DNA of 52,393 bases from Achromobacter sp. (lineage in GTDB: Bacteria > Pseudomonadota > Gammaproteobacteria > Burkholderiales > Burkholderiaceae_B), in the NCBI GenBank assembly GCA_003454835.1, contig DMTA01000334.1, forward strand, positions 1 through 52,393, read 5' to 3'. The stretch's first letter is position 1. Every line of letters begins with the position of its first letter. Positions 26,730 through 34,875 of this stretch are shown here, piece by piece. A model generated the notes under the pieces. The model made no database searches and was not told where the DNA came from. It saw only the letters and a list, made by a program, of their open reading frames with translations. The position numbers were made by a program, and so were the translations under genes.

Positions 26730-28133
26730 ATGCACCCCGCCTCCCTGACCCAACCCGCCCCCGGCAAAGCCAATCCCGGCGCGTCCGATGACGCCGACAC
26801 CAGCCACGATCTGGTCTACGGCCCCGACGACTGCCCCGCGCCGCCCGTCGCCTTCGTCGCCGCCCTGCAGCACTTGCTGGCCATCCTGGTCCCCATCGTC
26901 ACCCCCGGCCTGCTCATCTGCCAGGCCCTGGGCGTCAGCAGCCGCGACACCACCCTGATCGTCTCCATGTCGCTGGTGATCTCCGGCATCGCCACCTACG
27001 TCCAGTGCAAGCGCTTCGGCCCTCTGGGCGCGGGTTTGCTCATCGTGCAGGGCACCAGCTTCAACTTTGTCGGCCCGCTGATCGCCGGCGGTTCGGTCAT
27101 GGTCAAGCAAGGCACCCCGGTCGAAGCCGTCATGGCCGCGATCTTCGGCGTCGTCATCGCCGGGTCCTTTGTTGAGATGGGCATCAGCCGCATCCTGCCC
27201 TTCGTCAAACGCCTGATTACCCCGCTCGTCACCGGCATCGTCGTGCTGCTGATCGGCCTGACGCTCATCAAGGTCGGTCTCATCAGCATGGGTGGGGGCT
27301 TCGGCGCGATGGCGAACGGCACTTTCGCCAGCGCCGAGAACCTGACGCTGTCCGGCCTCGTCCTCGGCACCATCATCCTGCTCAACCGCGTGCCGGTTGT
27401 GTGGATTCGCAGCACGGCGCTGGTCTTGGCGCTGGCCGTGGGCTATATCGCCGCCGCTTACATGGGCCGCCTGGACTTCACCGGCGCCCGCGAAGCCGCC
27501 GCCTTTCAGATTCCGGTTCCACTGCACTTCGGCCTGGGTTTCTCGTGGGCCCTGTTCGTGCCGATGTTGATCATTTATCTGGTCACGTCCCTGGAAGCCA
27601 TCGGCGACGTCACCGCCACCAGCAAGGTTTCCAAGCAGCCGGTGGAAGGTCCGCTCTGGATGCAGCGCATCAAGGGCGGCGTGCTGGTCAACGGTGCGAA
27701 TTCGCTGCTGGCTGGCGTATTCAATACGTTCCCCAGCTCGGTGTTTGCGCAGAACAACGGCGTCATTCAGCTGACCGGCATCGCCAGCCGTCATGTGGGC
27801 GTGTGGATTGCGGGGATGCTGATCCTGCTGGGTCTGTTCCCGGTGGTGGCGGGTGTCCTGCAAGCCGTGCCCGAGCCCGTTCTGGGTGGCGCTGCGATGG
27901 TGATGTTTGGCGCGGTGGCCGCTTCCGGGATCAATATCCTGGCGGGCATCCAGCTGGATCGCCGCGCGCTGCTGATCATCGCCGTGTCCCTGGCGCTGGG
28001 CCTGGGCGTGTCGCAGGTGCCGGAAATTCTGTCTCACCTGCCGCACTCGGTAAAGAGCGTGCTGGAATCGGGCGTGGCAACCGGCGGGATCTGCGCGCTG
28101 GTGATGAACTGGTTCTTGCCCGAGAAGAAGTGA
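26730..28133 (+). CDS. NCS2/NAT family nucleobase permease (xanthine/uracil type)
   Basis: Inner-membrane proton symporter of 467 residues with about 14 hydrophobic segments. The NAT signature is complete: FAQNNGVIQLTGIASRHVG near residue 335, with the essential Asn-x-Gly and Thr-Gly. SLEAIGDVTATS carries the helix-8 glutamate that binds the purine in XanQ and UapA. Closest in feel to xanthine or urate permeases (XanP/XanQ group). The N-terminal 25 residues are Pro/Ala-rich. No Shine-Dalgarno is evident before the ATG. Confidence 0.9.
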   Translation: MHPASLTQPAPGKANPGASDDADTSHDLVYGPDDCPAPPVAFVAALQHLLAILVPIVTPGLLICQALGVSSRDTTLIVSMSLVISGIATYVQCKRFGPLGAGLLIVQGTSFNFVGPLIAGGSVMVKQGTPVEAVMAAIFGVVIAGSFVEMGISRILPFVKRLITPLVTGIVVLLIGLTLIKVGLISMGGGFGAMANGTFASAENLTLSGLVLGTIILLNRVPVVWIRSTALVLALAVGYIAAAYMGRLDFTGAREAAAFQIPVPLHFGLGFSWALFVPMLIIYLVTSLEAIGDVTATSKVSKQPVEGPLWMQRIKGGVLVNGANSLLAGVFNTFPSSVFAQNNGVIQLTGIASRHVGVWIAGMLILLGLFPVVAGVLQAVPEPVLGGAAMVMFGAVAASGINILAGIQLDRRALLIIAVSLALGLGVSQVPEILSHLPHSVKSVLESGVATGGICALVMNWFLPEKK

Positions 28134-28148
28134 GAATTTTGGGGGTGC

Positions 28149-28172
28149 GGTCGGGGTTTAGCAGCCCCGACC
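28149..28172 (+). terminator. Hairpin after the nucleobase permease
   Basis: Perfect 8-bp stem GGTCGGGG / CCCCGACC with an 8-base loop just past the stop codon. No T-run follows, so termination is uncertain. Confidence 0.45.
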
Positions 28173-28206
28173 TGCCCCTTGGACGGCAGGCTCGCCCGGC
28201 CGTCGC

Positions 28207-28235
28207 CTGACAAGAAGAGAAAGACCGCATATAAT
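28207..28235 (+). promoter_or_regulatory. tRNA-Leu promoter
   Basis: -35 CTGACA (28207-28212), 17-base spacer, perfect -10 TATAAT (28230-28235) and a GC-rich CGCGG discriminator, as expected for a stringently controlled stable-RNA promoter. Confidence 0.85.
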
Positions 28236-28288
28236 CGCGGTCTTCGCATCTCCCGCAGCCGTCACCTGGACGTGCTCGCGACCCCCTA

Positions 28289-28373
28289 GCCCGGGTGGTG
28301 AAATTGGTAGACGCAGGGGACTCAAAATCCCCCGCCGCAAGGCGTGCCGGTTCGATTCCGGCCCCGGGCACCA
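28289..28373 (+). tRNA. tRNA-Leu (anticodon CAA)
   Basis: 85 bases with acceptor GCCCGGG / CCCGGGC, encoded CCA end, T-arm GGTTCGATTCC and the long variable arm of type II tRNAs. The anticodon stem GGGGA / TCCCC encloses the loop CTCAAAA, giving anticodon CAA (codon UUG). Its 3' half is echoed in degenerate form at 34876-34930. Confidence 0.97.
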
Positions 28374-28554
28374 CTCAAAAATCAAGCACTTACGACGCTT
28401 CCCACGCCGGTGAAGCGCGATGCGTTCCGCATTCGTTCCGCGTTTGGCTTGCTGCTCCACCGACAGTTCTCCCCCCAACTGCGCAAGTCGCCAGCAGGGT
28501 CATTGCCGTTGGCAATTGACCATCCGCGATCCGGGTAGTCACCGGACGCTTACG

Positions 28555-29121
28555 CTACCCCTGGGAAGATAAGAAGCCTTCGAACTCAGCAACGGCATCA
28601 CGTCGCAACCACGGATTAATTTTCTTGCGTTTTATCGGACCGTGATGATTGACCGTAAATCGAAGAAGCCTGGCGCAGTAATCGATGGCAAATTTATGGT
28701 TCGATTTGGTTTCCGTCTTGAATGTCTCGCAGTCCGTCTTGCCCGCTGCCTGCATCAAGAGATTTTTCAGAGAGTCATCAAACGACATCGAATTTCCAGA
28801 GCATTGGAAAATACCCGCCTCTTCAGTACACGGCGTATTTGAATCTGGATTTTTAACGTCTACACCCGCGTTCCACCTCCAGGAACTCTCAAAGCCACCC
28901 AGAACACGAAGAACCTCAAGCATTGCAGCCTTTCGATGCGTGAGACTTTTCCACGGCCCTAGGTCAGCCACAACACTTGAGTAGATATCGTGCACTTGAT
29001 TCGGCTGAAATATCTCATCGGGTGCGTCAATTGCCCAGTCGATCAGTTCGTTGAGGAATGAATCGGGAGGCGATTCCCGGTTATGTACGACACTCTTGCA
29101 CGCCACGAACGTCCTGGACAT
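28555..29121 (-). CDS. Hypothetical lysozyme-like protein, last gene of the 28.5-32.4 kb operon
   Basis: A 188-residue protein without signal peptide or membrane helix. LGGFESSWRWNAGVD (Glu78) followed about 20 residues later by EEAGIFQCSGNS recalls the catalytic Glu plus Gly-(I/L)-x-Gln signature of goose-lysozyme/lytic-transglycosylase folds. NHHGPI near residue 157 may be a further conserved element. Cys98, Cys108 and others could form disulfides outside the cytoplasm. AGGAG sits 6 bases before the ATG. If it is a peptidoglycan hydrolase it must be exported by another route or released by lysis. Base composition looks less GC-rich than the window average. Family not recognised with certainty. 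Confidence 0.7.
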   Translation of the reverse strand: MSRTFVACKSVVHNRESPPDSFLNELIDWAIDAPDEIFQPNQVHDIYSSVVADLGPWKSLTHRKAAMLEVLRVLGGFESSWRWNAGVDVKNPDSNTPCTEEAGIFQCSGNSMSFDDSLKNLLMQAAGKTDCETFKTETKSNHKFAIDYCARLLRFTVNHHGPIKRKKINPWLRRDAVAEFEGFLSSQG

Positions 29122-29162
29122 TGTTGACTCCTCATCGGTCGAAACGCGTCACGGCGTTCTCG

Positions 29163-29756
29163 CTACACCGACCACGCATCGTGAATGATCCCTATCAGCA
29201 CCCAGCAACCGCGATCTTTCTCGAGAACAAGGCGAAGCGCGGCCCATTCATTAACGCGCCGAGGGTCGCTGACACTTGGGTCTACAACGTATTCGACCCT
29301 GGTTGCCTGAGGATAGACCTCAGCCGCGTTGTTCGACGTTGTTCCAGCTGCTTGATCGTTGTTGATGCTTATCGACATCGCTTGTGAAAAATCGCGGTCG
29401 AGCACATAGCGCTCCGCGTAGGCGGCAGAAGACATCTCAATTGGAGCTCCGGAGCCTTCCGCATAACCCCATCGACGAATGGTGGGGTCCGTCCACAACG
29501 ACCGTACCTGGTCTTGAGACAAAACGACGTCGCTGGCGACGTTCACATAGGCGCTCGGGGAAAAGCGCACACCTTGTTTTGGATGCACGAAAGCCGCGAG
29601 TTTCCCTCCGTCCTTGGCCACGAGAGAAGCGATCACCGTGTCCGCAGCATTCCGTGCTGACCCAGCGAGGCACGTGTCGAGACTGTCCTGTGTCGTCGAC
29701 GCTTCCTTTATGACGCACGCGGACACCACCACGCCGGTCATCAACACCAGACCCAT
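29163..29756 (-). CDS. Hypothetical lipoprotein in the peptidoglycan-hydrolase operon
   Basis: A protein of 197 residues from the first ATG, starting MGLVLMTGVVVSAC, where VSAC is a lipobox. From this ATG the signal peptide has no positive charge. Nine codons further upstream, an AAGGAG at 29797-29792 lies 8 bases before an in-frame ATC (29783-29781). Starting there would give MEFLRILRLM at the front, a normal lipoprotein n-region with two Arg. A rare ATC start or a sequencing error are possible. The mature part is soluble with no family I recognise. Between the amidase and the lysozyme-like gene, it is placed where a periplasmic immunity or inhibitor lipoprotein would be. Confidence 0.65.
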   Translation of the reverse strand: MGLVLMTGVVVSACVIKEASTTQDSLDTCLAGSARNAADTVIASLVAKDGGKLAAFVHPKQGVRFSPSAYVNVASDVVLSQDQVRSLWTDPTIRRWGYAEGSGAPIEMSSAAYAERYVLDRDFSQAMSISINNDQAAGTTSNNAAEVYPQATRVEYVVDPSVSDPRRVNEWAALRLVLEKDRGCWVLIGIIHDAWSV

Positions 29757-29827
29757 CAGGCGAAGGATACGTAGGAATTCGATGCTAAATGCTCCTTAGG
29801 AATACCGAGGGGCTTGCGCTGCCCGGA

Positions 29828-30616
29828 TCACGCGCCGCTGAGCGCGGCCCACGTCTTGGGGCCTACGATCCCATCTGGGACGAGTCCATGAAGGCGTTGA
29901 AAGCGCCTTATGGCGGCCTCAGTTGTGCCGTCGAACGTGCCGGTGTCGGACACACCGACTTTAGTTTGGATCAGCTTCACCAATTCGCCGCTAGCTGGGC
30001 GTCGCAGCGTCGGCCGCTTCGCGCCATCCGATGCTGGGATGAGCTCCGGCGCGGGGGCCGTCCCCGACATGATCTTGCCTACCTCCAGCCTGAAGACGTC
30101 CATATTGAAGGTCGGGTCGTTCTTTCGACCCTTGGGCAAAGCGTACTCCTTGTGCCCACAGCACATGATCGGTTCCGCTTTTATATGAGCGAGAATCGCT
30201 GCGCAGCCTCTGACATAGGCGTTCATCTGGATCGTGGGCCAGGGAAATTCGGCTTTCGGTCCGGAGACAAACCCCGAGTTTTCCGCCTCGATACCAATAA
30301 AGCTGCTGTTGCCGGAGGAGATCCCCTGCCAAGAGCCAGCTCCCGCGTGGAAGGCGCGGCCAGCCGCCACTACGAAGTACGTGCCGTCGCGGCCAAGGCA
30401 GAGTTGGGACAGCGGGCCGCTGAGATCAGGCCGACCGTTGGTGACGATTCCCAGGCTAGGCATGTTTCCGTTGAGAGGACCGGCCGTGTGGTGGCATATG
30501 ACGCCCTTGATGTCGTCGACGTCGCCGTGGCCGCGCGTCTGCCAACCCGGCTGTTCGGCAACTTTGAGCCCAGCATCCTTGAGAACCTTCGGCAACCAGA
30601 TCAGTGAAAAGGTCAT
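29828..30616 (-). CDS. Phage-type N-acetylmuramoyl-L-alanine amidase with peptidoglycan-binding tail
   Basis: A 262-residue Amidase_2 (T7 lysozyme/PGRP-type) enzyme. Zinc ligands are expected at His42 or His43 (VICHHTAG), His155 (CCGHKEYA) and Asp167 (RKNDPTFN), with Lys161-165 near the active site. GIEAENSG is the strand seen in this fold. Residues about 205-260 are a PG_binding_1 repeat (GTFDGTTEAAIRRFQRLHG, DGIVGPKTWAAL). There is no signal peptide, unlike housekeeping AmiA/AmiD, so it resembles phage endolysins or T6SS-type amidase effectors. It overlaps the upstream 72-residue gene by ATGA. No holin, spanin or tail gene is near. Confidence 0.85.
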   Translation of the reverse strand: MTFSLIWLPKVLKDAGLKVAEQPGWQTRGHGDVDDIKGVICHHTAGPLNGNMPSLGIVTNGRPDLSGPLSQLCLGRDGTYFVVAAGRAFHAGAGSWQGISSGNSSFIGIEAENSGFVSGPKAEFPWPTIQMNAYVRGCAAILAHIKAEPIMCCGHKEYALPKGRKNDPTFNMDVFRLEVGKIMSGTAPAPELIPASDGAKRPTLRRPASGELVKLIQTKVGVSDTGTFDGTTEAAIRRFQRLHGLVPDGIVGPKTWAALSGA

Positions 30617-30831
30617 TTGGAAACTCCTCCATCTGCGGCTGGCAGGGCTTCGTCCGGCGTGGCCTCCAGCTCGTCGAAATCGACATCACATCCGTCCCTG
30701 TCGATGCCTTCGTTGACGAATTGCACCCCACCGATGGCTACCGGCAGGTCTTCGTCCGGTGTAGCGTCGACATCCAGAAACTCGGCATCGCATCCATCAA
30801 CGTCCTCCGTCTTGCTACGCACTGATGCCAT
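30613..30831 (-). CDS. Acidic 72-residue protein made of two internal repeats
   Basis: Small, very acidic protein. Two copies of a unit of about 25 residues run head to tail: DGCDAEFLDVDATPDEDLP then VAIGGV, and DGCDVDFDELEATPDEALP then AADGGV. Each has one Cys and the ATPDE core. GGAGAAG precedes the ATG at 30831 by 4 bases, and the stop overlaps the amidase start (ATGA), so translation is coupled. No signal peptide. The spacing of acidic residues suggests metal binding or a DNA-mimic or chaperone-like surface; this is guesswork. I know no family for it. Confidence 0.65.
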   Translation of the reverse strand: MASVRSKTEDVDGCDAEFLDVDATPDEDLPVAIGGVQFVNEGIDRDGCDVDFDELEATPDEALPAADGGVSK

Positions 30832-30895
30832 GATCTTCTCCACGCTCAAGTGTTCAGCGCACCGCGAATGGGAACCACCGGGTCGCAACGCGACG

Positions 30896-31435
30896 CTATA
30901 GCTCCTGGGCGGCCTTCTCCACTGCGCTGATCGCGCGCAGGAAGGCGTCGATTTTCGCTTTGACGTTCGCTTCGTTCGGGTTGTCGTCGGCCAATGCGTC
31001 TCTGGCCTTCTTGAAGGCGTCAATCGTTTCGGTGACGGCGTCAATTGCATTGCGTACCGGGATCAAGCGGATCCGCTTGGCGTTATGTTCGTTTTCAGCG
31101 GCTTGCTGCTTTACTTGCTTCTCGAGCAGATTCAACTGCGCAATCCGGCCGTGCATATTGTTGATAATTTCTGCAGCGGTATTGCCCATAATCTCTTTTC
31201 GTGCTGCTTCCGCTTGCTCGTCGATGCTTCTGATGTTCTCCACCTCCACCGCATCGAAGATGTCCTTGGCCTCAGTCTGATTCGTAAAGTCCACGAGCCT
31301 TCTCGACTGCGCGATTACCACCGCGACAAACTCCGCCGAGCCCTTGCCTTTAGCGTCGTTGATAATCTTGGCAATATCGTCGAGCAGCCGCTTCAGCTCG
31401 GCGATACAGGCCGCGATTCCGATGATATTGCTCAT
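30896..31435 (-). CDS. Hypothetical all-helical protein
   Basis: A 179-residue protein, almost entirely helix-forming heptad sequence (LKRLLDDIAKIINDAKGK, RIAQLNLLEKQVKQQAAEN). There is one Cys and no signal peptide or membrane segment apart from a mildly hydrophobic start. The start overlaps the upstream lipoprotein stop (ATGA), so the two are probably made together. Its coiled-coil style mirrors that lipoprotein, and the pair may form a complex or scaffold. Function unknown. Confidence 0.7.
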   Translation of the reverse strand: MSNIIGIAACIAELKRLLDDIAKIINDAKGKGSAEFVAVVIAQSRRLVDFTNQTEAKDIFDAVEVENIRSIDEQAEAARKEIMGNTAAEIINNMHGRIAQLNLLEKQVKQQAAENEHNAKRIRLIPVRNAIDAVTETIDAFKKARDALADDNPNEANVKAKIDAFLRAISAVEKAAQEL

Positions 31436-32448
31436 AGTTCACGCCACCTTTGCGTAAGGGTCCTGACTTCGGCGACCGCCGCGATGAGCGAATCCACATT
31501 GACAGGTTTGCGCTCCTTCACGGCCAGAGCCAACTGCGACTGCGTCGCCCCCCAGGTGGCGAGCGCATTCTCGGCCGCCCCAATTACCGACAGCCCGGCT
31601 TTCTCGCGTCGCCGAATCGCTTCGAGCTTCTCGTTGTACTCGTTCATATGAGGGGCGATTTGCCGTTGGACGAGGTCCAGTTGGGCGACCTGGGCCTTCA
31701 GCTCGTTGATCTTGGCTGGCTGTCTCGCAGGCCCTGCCGAGGTCAAGTTGAGCAATTGCAGCGTGGCACTCTTCTGCTGTTTGCCGAGTTCATCGTTTCG
31801 CTTGATCCAATCCCCGTATAAATTGCCGCTTCTCAGGTGTTCAACCTGGGTCTCGATTTGCACGACGAACAGACTCCGTGCGTCTGCGACTTGCGCATTA
31901 ATCAGGGCGGTGATCTGGACCAGCGAAGGGCCAAACTTGATTAGTGATTCCTCGAGTGACTGTGCAGCGACGTGCTTGGCATATTCCCCATAGACGAAAG
32001 CAGCAGTGTCTGCAGCGAGACCCGCCACCGCCGCGCTGGCTCCCGTCGTCGCATCTATCTTGACTGTGTCAAGCAAACGCTTGACAGAATCCGCCACCTT
32101 TCTTGCGCTCTCGGCCCCTCTATTGCCCGAGTCAACAATCTGTTCGATGGACTGCGCGTAGGTGACCATCGCGTCCAGTGACGTCATGGTTGCCGACCAC
32201 GCGGCGTCCAGTTTCCTAGCCGAGGCATCGCCGAGCGCTATGGCGTCGGCGCTGCGCGCAGACGCGACCTCCGCTTTAACCACCTCGCCGGCTGTTCCCA
32301 TCGCCTCCTTGAGCTGGATGGTGGCCACCGTGAAGCCGCGCGTATCCGGCAGAGCGGTACAGCCTCCCAGCAAGCTGGCCACCAGGACGAGAGCCCAAAG
32401 CCCGCGCCACCGGCGATTCGCCACATGCACCTTGCATTCTTGCGTCAT
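31432..32448 (-). CDS. Hypothetical coiled-coil lipoprotein, first gene of the operon
   Basis: A 338-residue protein with a charged n-region (VANRRWRG), hydrophobic WALVLVASL and lipobox LLGGC, so it is predicted to be lipidated at about Cys30. The mature protein is Ala-rich and helical with long amphipathic stretches (about 190-290) and no enzyme motif. Asp is absent from +2 (Thr-Ala follow Cys), so outer-membrane sorting is expected. It leads six genes on the minus strand (31432 down to 28555), with spacings from a 4-base overlap to about 70 bases and no terminator between them. The 253 bases upstream (32449-32701) are an AT-richer divergent intergenic region with no promoter I can fix. Confidence 0.75.
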   Translation of the reverse strand: MTQECKVHVANRRWRGLWALVLVASLLGGCTALPDTRGFTVATIQLKEAMGTAGEVVKAEVASARSADAIALGDASARKLDAAWSATMTSLDAMVTYAQSIEQIVDSGNRGAESARKVADSVKRLLDTVKIDATTGASAAVAGLAADTAAFVYGEYAKHVAAQSLEESLIKFGPSLVQITALINAQVADARSLFVVQIETQVEHLRSGNLYGDWIKRNDELGKQQKSATLQLLNLTSAGPARQPAKINELKAQVAQLDLVQRQIAPHMNEYNEKLEAIRRREKAGLSVIGAAENALATWGATQSQLALAVKERKPVNVDSLIAAVAEVRTLTQRWREL

Positions 32449-32701
32449 GATCGTCCGCCAGTCTTGCGCTTCTTCATTGCGCTTCGAGCCTGTACATAGG
32501 AGCGAAAGATAATTAAGAGGGGTGGGGCAAATCCATACTCTATTTAGCGTATTCCGCGGGCGGCGATCTGAAGCGGTTTGTATTGGCAGTCACAAAGCAA
32601 CCACTGACGTCTTAGCCCTCCCAAAAAATTCGCTCGCCAACTTTCATCATCCCGTCATCCGCCCTACCTAAGCTTCCCGCTTTTTCTGAAGGGCAGCACA
32701 G

Positions 32702-34852
32702 ATGGCGAACGACAAGCACGACGGCAAACTTGAGGTTGCCAACAAACTCGCAGCACTGCCGACGGATGCGGATCCGCGCCGTCGCAGTCTGCTCAAGGCC
32801 GGTTTCGGCGCCACGCTCCTGCCGGTCGGCGGCTCGTTGCTGCTGTCTGCCTGCTCCAGTGACGACGATGACGACGACACCGCGTCGCCCGAAACGCCCG
32901 GAACGCAGCCGCAGCCCCAGCCCGAACCGCAACCCCAACCTGTCAACGTCTCCAGCTTCGCTGTCGCAGTGCTGCCGGACACGCAGTTCTACTCGCGGTA
33001 CGCAACCGACGCCGAAAACCAGCAATTCATGCGCAAGTACGGCAGCGAGCCGTTCAAGGCGCAGACGCAGTGGGTGGCCGATCATTCCAAAACACTCGGC
33101 ATCCCGTTCCTGATCCACTTGGGCGACGTCGTCGATCAACAGAGCAAGCCCGACCAGTGGAAGGTGGCCGATGCCGCAATGGCGATTCTGGAAGACGCCA
33201 AGGTCCCGTACTCGATCCTGGCCGGCAACCACGACGTGATCCTGGACCGCGATTACGTCGACGCCAGCAGCCAGGGCAGCGCCACGGACGCGCAGCGCAA
33301 TCTGGCCAATGAGCCTTATCTGAAGACCTTCAGCGCCGATCGCGCCAAGAACCAGGCCACGTTTGGCGGCCGCGATCCCAGCGGCTTTCACGAGTATCAC
33401 GTGTTCGAAGCCGAGGGCCAGAAGTTCATGGTGCTGTCGCTGTCGTGGCGCATCTCCGATGACGCGTTGACCTGGGCCAACCAAGTCATTCGCACGAACC
33501 CGACGCTGCCGGTGATTCTGGTCAACCACCAGTTGCTGAACATCGACAAGGATGGCGTCACGCCGCTGGAAGTGCCCTACGGCCTGATGCTGTGGGACAA
33601 GCTGATCCGCGACAACGATCAGATCTTCATGACCCTGAACGGCCACTATCATGGCGCCGCACATCTGACCAAGACCAACGCGTTCGGCAACGCGGTCGAG
33701 GAAATGGTGGTGGATTATCAGATGGCCTATCAGGGCGGCAACGGCCTGATGCGTCTGTACGAATTCGACCTCAGCAACAACGAGATCCGGGTGCTGTCGT
33801 TCTCGCCTTGGGTGCCGCAAAAGCCGAAGAACACGCTCAACACGTTTGACCAGGCCATTCTGGCTGGCGCGAACGAGCAGTTCACCATCAAGATGGATTT
33901 TGCGAAGCGCTTTGGCGGCTTCAACAAGGAATTCAAGGCGGCTACGCCGTCGCACACCGCGCTGATCGACCAGGCGCGCGCGCTGATCCTGGCGAACTAC
34001 ACGGATCCGGTCGCCGCCGAGCAAAAGCCTGCCGCCGATGCGGAAGACTATCCGCAGGTGTCTGGCACGCTGGCGCACTGGCGCTTCTTTGGCGGCGCCA
34101 ATGGGCAGCCCGTGCCGGTGGGCGAAGTGATCGCCGACCGTACCGGATTGAACCCGATGCGCCGCGCGCCCTTGAACGTCGACGGCGTGGCCGGCGCGCA
34201 ACTGGGCGACGTGGTCTGGTCGGACGACCGCCATTTCCTGTCGGCGGCGCCCGGCTCGGTGCGCTTCCTGAACACCGACAAGAACACGGCTCGCATGAGC
34301 TACTTCACCACGGATGCCGCGGCAATCGTCAATGCCGAAACCGTGCCCAATGGCTACACGGTAGAGGCCTTCATCAAGATCGACCGCGATTGGATCTCGT
34401 CCAAGCACGCTTGGATGAACATCATGACGCGCGACGGCAAGCGCGGTGATTTGCCGGGCTTTTCCGGGGGTGACGCGGAGGCCTCGCCGCTGCTGTTCGC
34501 GGTGTCGAGCCTGCGCGAAATCCAGTGGGAAGTCGTGCCCGAAGCGACCGGCACGCGCGGCGCCAAGGCCAACTGGTCTGGCGAGATCATCCCCGACAAG
34601 TGGATGCACATTGCCGTGGTGAACGATGACACCACGCACGAAACCATCCTGTACGTGGAAGGCGCGCCCGTCCTGCGCAATACTTCCGACGCCCCCGGTC
34701 TGGCGACGCTGGCCGCCAACATGCCGTGGGTCATCGGCGCCGGTTCGTGGGATGGAGCACGCGCCGATGGCTTCTTCGGCAGCATCGGCGAAGTGCGCAT
34801 TGTCGATCATGCACTACAGCCGATCGACTGGCTGACCTCGCGTCGGCGTTGA
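32702..34852 (+). CDS. Tat-exported lipoprotein metallophosphoesterase with C-terminal LamG-like domain
   Basis: A 716-residue protein. The N-terminus has the twin-arginine motif RRRSLLKAGFG (26-36) and ends its signal at LLLSAC, so it may be a Tat-dependent lipoprotein (Cys51). An Asp-rich then Pro-Gln-rich linker follows (52-80). The calcineurin-like core shows Asp93 (LPDTQFYS), Asp142 (LGDVVDQ), GNHD (175-178), VNHQLL and LNGHYH. The C-terminal about 190 residues (YTVEAFIKIDRDW, WMHIAVVND, WVIGAGSWDG) look like a LamG/concanavalin-type binding domain. Probably a surface or periplasmic phosphodiesterase; substrate unknown. Confidence 0.88.
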   Translation: MANDKHDGKLEVANKLAALPTDADPRRRSLLKAGFGATLLPVGGSLLLSACSSDDDDDDTASPETPGTQPQPQPEPQPQPVNVSSFAVAVLPDTQFYSRYATDAENQQFMRKYGSEPFKAQTQWVADHSKTLGIPFLIHLGDVVDQQSKPDQWKVADAAMAILEDAKVPYSILAGNHDVILDRDYVDASSQGSATDAQRNLANEPYLKTFSADRAKNQATFGGRDPSGFHEYHVFEAEGQKFMVLSLSWRISDDALTWANQVIRTNPTLPVILVNHQLLNIDKDGVTPLEVPYGLMLWDKLIRDNDQIFMTLNGHYHGAAHLTKTNAFGNAVEEMVVDYQMAYQGGNGLMRLYEFDLSNNEIRVLSFSPWVPQKPKNTLNTFDQAILAGANEQFTIKMDFAKRFGGFNKEFKAATPSHTALIDQARALILANYTDPVAAEQKPAADAEDYPQVSGTLAHWRFFGGANGQPVPVGEVIADRTGLNPMRRAPLNVDGVAGAQLGDVVWSDDRHFLSAAPGSVRFLNTDKNTARMSYFTTDAAAIVNAETVPNGYTVEAFIKIDRDWISSKHAWMNIMTRDGKRGDLPGFSGGDAEASPLLFAVSSLREIQWEVVPEATGTRGAKANWSGEIIPDKWMHIAVVNDDTTHETILYVEGAPVLRNTSDAPGLATLAANMPWVIGAGSWDGARADGFFGSIGEVRIVDHALQPIDWLTSRRR

Positions 34853-34875
34853 TTGGCGCACTCGCTGAGAAAAGC

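Noticed and set aside
28555..32448. Prophage or tailocin
   Set aside because: One endolysin-like amidase is present, but no terminase, capsid, tail, integrase or holin is recognisable within 10 kb on either side.
32612..34810. 732-codon open frame antisense to the phosphoesterase
   Set aside because: A shadow frame in GC-rich DNA; the plus-strand protein has signal, motifs and a ribosome site.
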